DNA of 16,567 bases from Rhodococcus sp. (in: high G+C Gram-positive bacteria) (GTDB lineage Bacteria > Actinomycetota > Actinomycetes > Mycobacteriales > Mycobacteriaceae): positions 1 to 16,567 of the forward strand of contig JAAYXN010000508.1 of the NCBI GenBank assembly GCA_012515885.1, in the 5' to 3' direction. The notes under the pieces were generated by a model that was not told the origin of the DNA, ran no database searches, and worked only from the letters and a program-made list of their open reading frames with translations. Of the stretch, positions 14,693 through 16,567 are shown piece by piece. A program made the position numbers and the translations under genes. The stretch's first letter is position 1. Each line of letters opens with the position of its first letter.

Positions 14693-15394
14693 GTGACGAC
14701 CACTTCGAAAGTTTCGGATGTTGCCATCGCCGACGAAGCCGTTTTTGGTACGGCTGCCAGCGAAATAACATCAACTGTCGAACCCACCGCCGAGATCGTC
14801 GTCAAAGGACGCAACGTCGAAATTCCCGACCACTTCCGGGTCTACGTATCCCAGAAGCTCGCGCGTCTTGAGCGGTTCGATTCATCCATCTTCCGATTTG
14901 ACGTGGAACTTCAGCACGAACCCAATCGTCGTCAATCCAAGATCTGCCAGCGCGTCGAAATTACTGCGCGCGGCAAAGGGCCTGTGGTCCGTGCGGAAGC
15001 CTGCGCCGACAGCTTCTATTCAGCGTTCGAATCGGTGACATCCAAGCTGGAAAGCCGCCTGCGCCGCACAAAAGACCGCCGCAAGGTGCACTACGGCGAC
15101 AAAACGCCGCTCTCGGTGTCCGAAGCGACAGCGCCACTGGTTGAAGACGATCTACGCGACATCAATTTCGAAGTGGCAACCTCCGGTGAGGACGAGACGT
15201 TCGATGAGCACCTGCCCGGCCGGGTCGTGCGCACCAAGGTCCACGAAGCCACCCCGATGACGGTCGATGACGCCCTCTACGAGATGGAACTGGTGGGACA
15301 CGACTTCTTCCTCTTCCATGACAAAGAGTCCGGACAGCCGTCCGTCGTCTACCGGCGTCACGCCTTTGACTACGGACTTATTCGACTTGAGTGA
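14693..15394 (+). CDS. hpf: Long-form ribosome hibernation promoting factor
   Basis: Long HPF binds the 30S decoding region and dimerises or silences ribosomes in stress and stationary phase. With the GTG at 14693 the protein has 233 residues. A variable 30-residue N-terminus precedes the S30AE domain (about 33-130, AEIVVKGRNVEIPDHFRVYV, then RRQSKICQRVEITARGKGP). After a linker comes the C-terminal dimerisation domain (about 178-233: VVRTKVHEATPMTVDDALYE, then VGHDFFLFHDKESGQPSVVYRR). GTG 14693 is chosen because GGGAGG ends 5 bases before it. A GTG at 14639 in the same frame would add 18 residues without such a site, and the frame stays open back to at least 14573. The gene corresponds to Rv3241c, between comF and secA1. 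Confidence 0.93.
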   Translation: MTTTSKVSDVAIADEAVFGTAASEITSTVEPTAEIVVKGRNVEIPDHFRVYVSQKLARLERFDSSIFRFDVELQHEPNRRQSKICQRVEITARGKGPVVRAEACADSFYSAFESVTSKLESRLRRTKDRRKVHYGDKTPLSVSEATAPLVEDDLRDINFEVATSGEDETFDEHLPGRVVRTKVHEATPMTVDDALYEMELVGHDFFLFHDKESGQPSVVYRRHAFDYGLIRLE

Positions 15395-15407
15395 GGTCGG
15401 TTCACTC
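15389..15407 (+). terminator. Hairpin overlapping the hpf stop codon
   Basis: GAGTGA (15389-15394, containing the TGA stop) pairs with TCACTC (15402-15407) over a 7-base loop. It could slow ribosomes or polymerase but is a modest stem. Confidence 0.3.
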
Positions 15408-15433
15408 GTCTAAGCGAAAGAACGCCTACCATG

Positions 15434-15467
15434 GAATCCGGTCGCGCCATCTGGCTCGACCGGATTT
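15434..15467 (+). terminator. Strong hairpin between hpf and secA1
   Basis: AATCCGGTCG (15435-15444) and CGACCGGATT (15457-15466) are perfect complements. A further GCC/GGC pairing caps the loop (15446-15448 with 15453-15455, tetraloop ATCT), and a G-T wobble extends the base. The following sequence (TCGTGTGTGTGTT) is U-rich but not a clean U-tract. This is the best intrinsic-terminator candidate in the window. A TACCAT (15427-15432) just upstream leaves open that it is instead the 5' end of the secA1 leader. Confidence 0.65.
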
Positions 15468-15524
15468 CGTGTGTGTGTTACATCTGCCCGAGTTCCACTG
15501 CCGAGGATTGAGGACGAACCAAAC

Positions 15525-16567
<1,043 letters not shown>

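Noticed and set aside
14584..14871. Possible 95-codon gene starting at GTG 14584 in the hpf leader
   Set aside because: Its start overlaps the Shine-Dalgarno itself. The frame runs into hpf out of register and the product looks random.

Overview
The window looks like a chromosomal core segment from a mycolic-acid actinobacterium (order Mycobacteriales) of moderately high GC, roughly 60% judged by eye. The evidence is gene content and order: fbiB-fbiA, whiB2, a zincin-like protein, a DUF3499 protein, manB, a TobH-like SIS protein, manA, ahcY, tmk, mtrA-mtrB-lpqB, comF, hpf and secA1. As I recall it, this matches the Rv3262-Rv3240c neighbourhood of Mycobacterium tuberculosis in the same relative orientation, but more compact. 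Coenzyme F420 genes argue against Corynebacterium itself. I cannot assign a genus. I saw no rRNA, tRNA, mobile element, phage gene or CRISPR array.

Layout. Positions 1-1063 (minus strand) hold the start of fbiB and all of fbiA, which act in F420 synthesis. A 329-base divergent spacer (1064-1392) carries a leaderless-type promoter for fbiA and a good SigA-type promoter with a long, repeat-bearing leader for whiB2 (plus strand). whiB2 converges on a small zincin-like gene (minus strand, ends at 1954). That gene diverges from a DUF3499 gene, and both look leaderless. From 3136 to the right edge everything lies on the plus strand. manB, a SIS/TobH-like gene and manA form a mannose-phosphate operon that feeds GDP-mannose. 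ahcY and tmk abut with no spacer. mtrA, mtrB and lpqB are joined by 4-base overlaps and encode the envelope and cell-division two-component system with its lipoprotein partner. comF, hpf (long form) and a truncated secA1 follow.

Regulatory signals. A -10 element of the form TAGNNT recurs in front of most transcription units. At fbiA, the zincin gene, DUF3499 and comF it sits 6-7 bases before the start codon with no Shine-Dalgarno, the geometry of leaderless mRNAs. whiB2, manB, the TobH-like gene, ahcY, lpqB and hpf have clear Shine-Dalgarno sequences. Hairpins lie after whiB2, after the DUF3499 gene and between hpf and secA1.

The window is mostly ordinary housekeeping DNA, and I see no new multi-gene system. 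The features most worth a second look are small. MtrB has a C-terminal extension made of about 15 acidic pentapeptide units. FbiB has an in-frame 24-base tandem repeat at its N-terminus. A 23-base duplication covers the 3' end of lpqB, and its copies differ only by transitions. A phased direct repeat lies in the whiB2 leader. An apparently unused Shine-Dalgarno lies in the hpf leader.
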